Assembly: GCA_016282555.1 (NCBI GenBank)
Contig: JAEEKU010000001.1
Location: 1-14,586, forward strand
DNA from: Methanomassiliicoccaceae archaeon
GTDB lineage: Archaea > Thermoplasmatota > Thermoplasmata > Methanomassiliicoccales > Methanomethylophilaceae
Direction of reading: 5' to 3'
DNA length: 14,586 bases
Both the position numbers and the translations under genes were made by a program. The first letter of the stretch is position 1. Every line of letters begins with the position of its first letter. The notes below the pieces were generated by a model. It did no database searches, was not told the DNA's origin, and saw only the letters and a list, made by a program, of their open reading frames with translations. This document shows, piece by piece, positions 12,815 to 14,586 of the stretch.

Positions 12815-13591
12815 ATGGCAACCACTAATGTTTATTCGGTCAGCGGAACCGTTTCCGGTACCGTGGAAGTTCCTGCGGTCTTCGACACAGCGTACAGGCC
12901 CGACCTGATCAAGAAAGCTGTTCTCGCGGCCGCCGCCAACAGAAGGCAGCCCTACGGTCCTGCGCCCGGCTCCGGAATGAGGCATTCCGTCAGCACATGG
13001 GGAAAGGGACGCGGAACAGCCCGTGTCCAGAGGATCCACGACGGAAGGAAGGCCACGGAATCGCCCAACAACGTATCCGGAAGGAGAGCTCACCCGCCGG
13101 TTCCCGAAAAGATCTGGGCACAGAAAGTCAACAAGAAAGAGCTCAGGCTCGCACGCAAATCCGCCGTGGCGGCTACCGGACGCGCATGCTGCGTCAAAGC
13201 CCGCGGACACAAATTCGACGACGCCGTGAGTTTCCCCATCGTCATCGACGACGCCCTCAACGAGATGTCCTCCACCTCCGAAGTCATCGAACTCTTCGAG
13301 AAGATCGGAATCGGATACGATCTCGACCGCGCCAAGAACGGACGCAAGATCCGCGCCGGAAGAGGAACCATGAGGAACAGGAAATACCGCACTCCGGTAT
13401 CCGTTCTCGTCGTCGTTAAAGACGGAGAGAGGAAATCCCCCATCTTCAGAAGCGTCTCCAACATACCCGGGGTATCCATCGAGGAGATCGGAACCCTCAA
13501 CGCGAGCATTCTCGCGCCCGGAGGAGATGCCGGAAGGCTTACGGTATACAGCAAATCCGCATTCGACGATCTAGGAGGCTGGACCGAATGA
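12815..13591 (+). CDS. rpl4: Large-subunit ribosomal protein L4 (uL4), archaeal type
   Basis: uL4 lines the peptide exit tunnel and is an early 50S assembly protein. The 258 residues match archaeal L4. Typical blocks are VFDTAYRPDLIKKAVLAAAA, the basic tunnel loop around RRQPYGPAPGSGMRHSVSTW, the RRAHPPVPEKIWAQKVNKKE segment and the C-terminal globular part with VVVKDGERKSPIFRSVSNIP. The gene starts 4 bases after rpl3 and overlaps rpl23 by ATGA. In bacteria L4 represses its own operon through the leader, which makes it a natural candidate regulator of the leader here, though that is unproven in archaea. Confidence 0.97.
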   Translation: MATTNVYSVSGTVSGTVEVPAVFDTAYRPDLIKKAVLAAAANRRQPYGPAPGSGMRHSVSTWGKGRGTARVQRIHDGRKATESPNNVSGRRAHPPVPEKIWAQKVNKKELRLARKSAVAATGRACCVKARGHKFDDAVSFPIVIDDALNEMSSTSEVIELFEKIGIGYDLDRAKNGRKIRAGRGTMRNRKYRTPVSVLVVVKDGERKSPIFRSVSNIPGVSIEEIGTLNASILAPGGDAGRLTVYSKSAFDDLGGWTE

Positions 13592-13845
13592 AGCAGAGCG
13601 ACGTCCTCGTAAGCCCCTACTACACTGAGAAGGCGATGAACCACAAAGACGCCAACAAGATCGAGTTCATCGTCCACCGCAACGCCGACAAACCCACCAT
13701 CAAGTCCGCGGTAGAAGCCCGCTTCGAGGTCAAAGTGGACAAAGTGTGGGTTAGAATCGAGAAAGACGGAAAGCACGCCATAATCAAACTCGCTGACGGA
13801 TATTCCGCGGAAGAAGTGGGTTCGAGAGTCGGAGTGATGTACTGA
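13588..13845 (+). CDS. rpl23: Large-subunit ribosomal protein L23 (uL23)
   Basis: uL23 sits at the exit of the peptide tunnel and is the docking point for SRP and other nascent-chain factors. The 85-residue product has the usual archaeal length of 80-90. VSPYYTEKAMNHKDANKIEF, VHRNADKPTIKSAVEARFEV and KVDKVWVRIEKDGKHAIIKL are standard L23 segments. A strong AGGAGG lies at 13573-13578 inside the end of rpl4, nine bases before this ATG. The ATGA overlap with rpl4 implies coupled translation. Confidence 0.96.
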   Translation: MKQSDVLVSPYYTEKAMNHKDANKIEFIVHRNADKPTIKSAVEARFEVKVDKVWVRIEKDGKHAIIKLADGYSAEEVGSRVGVMY

Positions 13846-13857
13846 AGGTGAGTGAAC

Positions 13858-14553
13858 ATGGGAAAGAGACTTATTACCCAGAGAAGAGGACGCGGAACTT
13901 CGCTGTACCGCTCCCCCAGCCACAGGCATGTGGATGACGTGCGCCTTCCTCCGGTCTCCGAGGGAACCGCCGTCGTAAAAGACCTCATCCAGGCTCCCGG
14001 AAGGACCTGCCCCCTCGCGGTGATCGACATCGGCGGAAAGACCGACTATCAGCTCGCCGTCGAAGGAGTGAAGGTGGGCCAGATCATCACCATCGGCGGA
14101 AACGAGATCGCGGCCGGAAACATCTCCGTGCTGTCTAAGATCCCCGAAGGAACTCTGATCAACAACATCGAAGCGAGACCCGGAGACGGAGGCAAATTCG
14201 TGAAAACCGCCGGATCCTTCGGAAGCGTCGTTTCCAGAGGAGACAAGGTCAAAGTGCTCATGCCCTCGGGCGCGATGAAAGAGTTCAGCCCGGACTGCCG
14301 CGCGGCCATCGGAATCGTCGCGGGCGGCGGAAGAGACGACAAGCCTCTCGCCAAAGCCGGAAAGAACGTCCACACGCTCAGATCGAGGTCCACCGCGCCC
14401 TTCAAGACCAAGGGAGTGGCGATGAACCCCGTGGATCACCCCCACGGAGGAGGAAGCCACGCGCACGTCGGAGGACCCAACTGTCAGAAGAGAACCGCAT
14501 CGACCGGTCAGAAGGTAGGATTCCTGCCTCCTAAGAAGAAAGTTAAGAAGTGA
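13858..14553 (+). CDS. rpl2: Large-subunit ribosomal protein L2 (uL2), archaeal type
   Basis: uL2 is a core 23S-binding protein needed for subunit association and peptidyl-transferase assembly. The product is 231 residues, close to the archaeal norm. MGKRLITQRRGRGTSLYRSP is the archaeal N-terminus, and VDHPHGGG near residue 185-195 holds the conserved His of the family. The C-terminus is the usual lysine-rich tail (PPKKKVKK). I chose the ATG at 13858 rather than the in-frame GTG at 13852, because AAGGTG at 13845-13850 is correctly spaced only for the ATG and the extra MN is not family-like. Confidence 0.96.
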   Translation: MGKRLITQRRGRGTSLYRSPSHRHVDDVRLPPVSEGTAVVKDLIQAPGRTCPLAVIDIGGKTDYQLAVEGVKVGQIITIGGNEIAAGNISVLSKIPEGTLINNIEARPGDGGKFVKTAGSFGSVVSRGDKVKVLMPSGAMKEFSPDCRAAIGIVAGGGRDDKPLAKAGKNVHTLRSRSTAPFKTKGVAMNPVDHPHGGGSHAHVGGPNCQKRTASTGQKVGFLPPKKKVKK

Positions 14554-14558
14554 TTGCA

Positions 14559-14586
14559 ATGGCAAAGAAGATTATTGCAGGATCGG
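14559..14586 (+). CDS. rps19: Ribosomal protein S19 (uS19), first nine codons, cut by the window end
   Basis: An ATG five bases after the rpl2 stop opens MAKKIIAGS before the window ends. Too little is visible for a sequence match. The call rests mainly on archaeal gene order (L3-L4-L23-L2-S19-L22-S3) and the basic N-terminus. Confidence 0.6.

Noticed and set aside
11749..12825. 358-codon open frame antisense to rpl3
   Set aside because: It is a shadow of rpl3 with no recognisable motif, and it reads through the ribosomal leader.
13090..14565. 491-codon open frame antisense to rpl4, rpl23 and rpl2
   Set aside because: It lies entirely opposite three unmistakable ribosomal protein genes and has a repetitive Ser/Asp/Gly-rich translation with no domain.

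Overview
The window reads as a stretch of archaeal chromosome, most likely Thermoplasmatota and plausibly Methanomassiliicoccales. The evidence is an archaeal S10-type ribosomal gene run (L3-L4-L23-L2-S19), an initiator tRNA-Met with A1:U72, the archaeal GTP cyclohydrolase MptA, a RaSEA-type archaeosine radical SAM enzyme, and TATA boxes at archaeal spacing. GC content is moderately high. None of the 18 genes with a visible stop ends in TAG (17 TGA, 1 TAA), which would suit a lineage that decodes TAG as pyrrolysine. No pyl or methanogenesis gene is present, so the order-level placement is inference.

Left part (1-4614). The 3' end of a bacterial-type aspartyl-tRNA synthetase (+) ends at a strong stem-loop/T-run. 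It faces a minus-strand operon gatC-gatA-gatB-nitroreductase. Together AspRS and GatCAB suggest tRNA-dependent amidation, making Asn-tRNA from Asp-tRNA.

Middle (4615-8235). A TPR protein (+) diverges from gatC. Next come an initiator tRNA-Met gene (-), an SCP2-domain protein and RNase HII (-), mptA (+), and a homologue of the eukaryotic nuclease CDIN1/C15orf41 (-). The CDIN1 homologue lies 6 bases downstream of a CoA-disulfide-reductase-like flavoprotein and overlaps mptA tail to tail.

Right-middle (8242-11536). The flavoprotein (-) and the RaSEA gene (+) diverge from a 468-base intergenic region. That region carries three and a half tandem 23-bp units, the last ending in a perfect 7-bp-arm palindrome. 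RaSEA is followed in tight linkage by a DUF5611-like gene and a 46-residue Cys-rich protein that overlap in different frames. MptA (7-deazaguanine/pterin entry step) and RaSEA (last step to archaeosine) plausibly act on the same tRNA modification pathway.

Right end (11537-14586). A TATA box and an approximately 175-nt leader with several possible stems precede rpl3-rpl4-rpl23-rpl2-rps19, packed with 4-base gaps or ATGA overlaps. There is no sign of phage, transposon or CRISPR. The most interesting items are the CDIN1 homologue, the divergent-promoter tandem repeats, the structured ribosomal leader and the bacterial AspRS.
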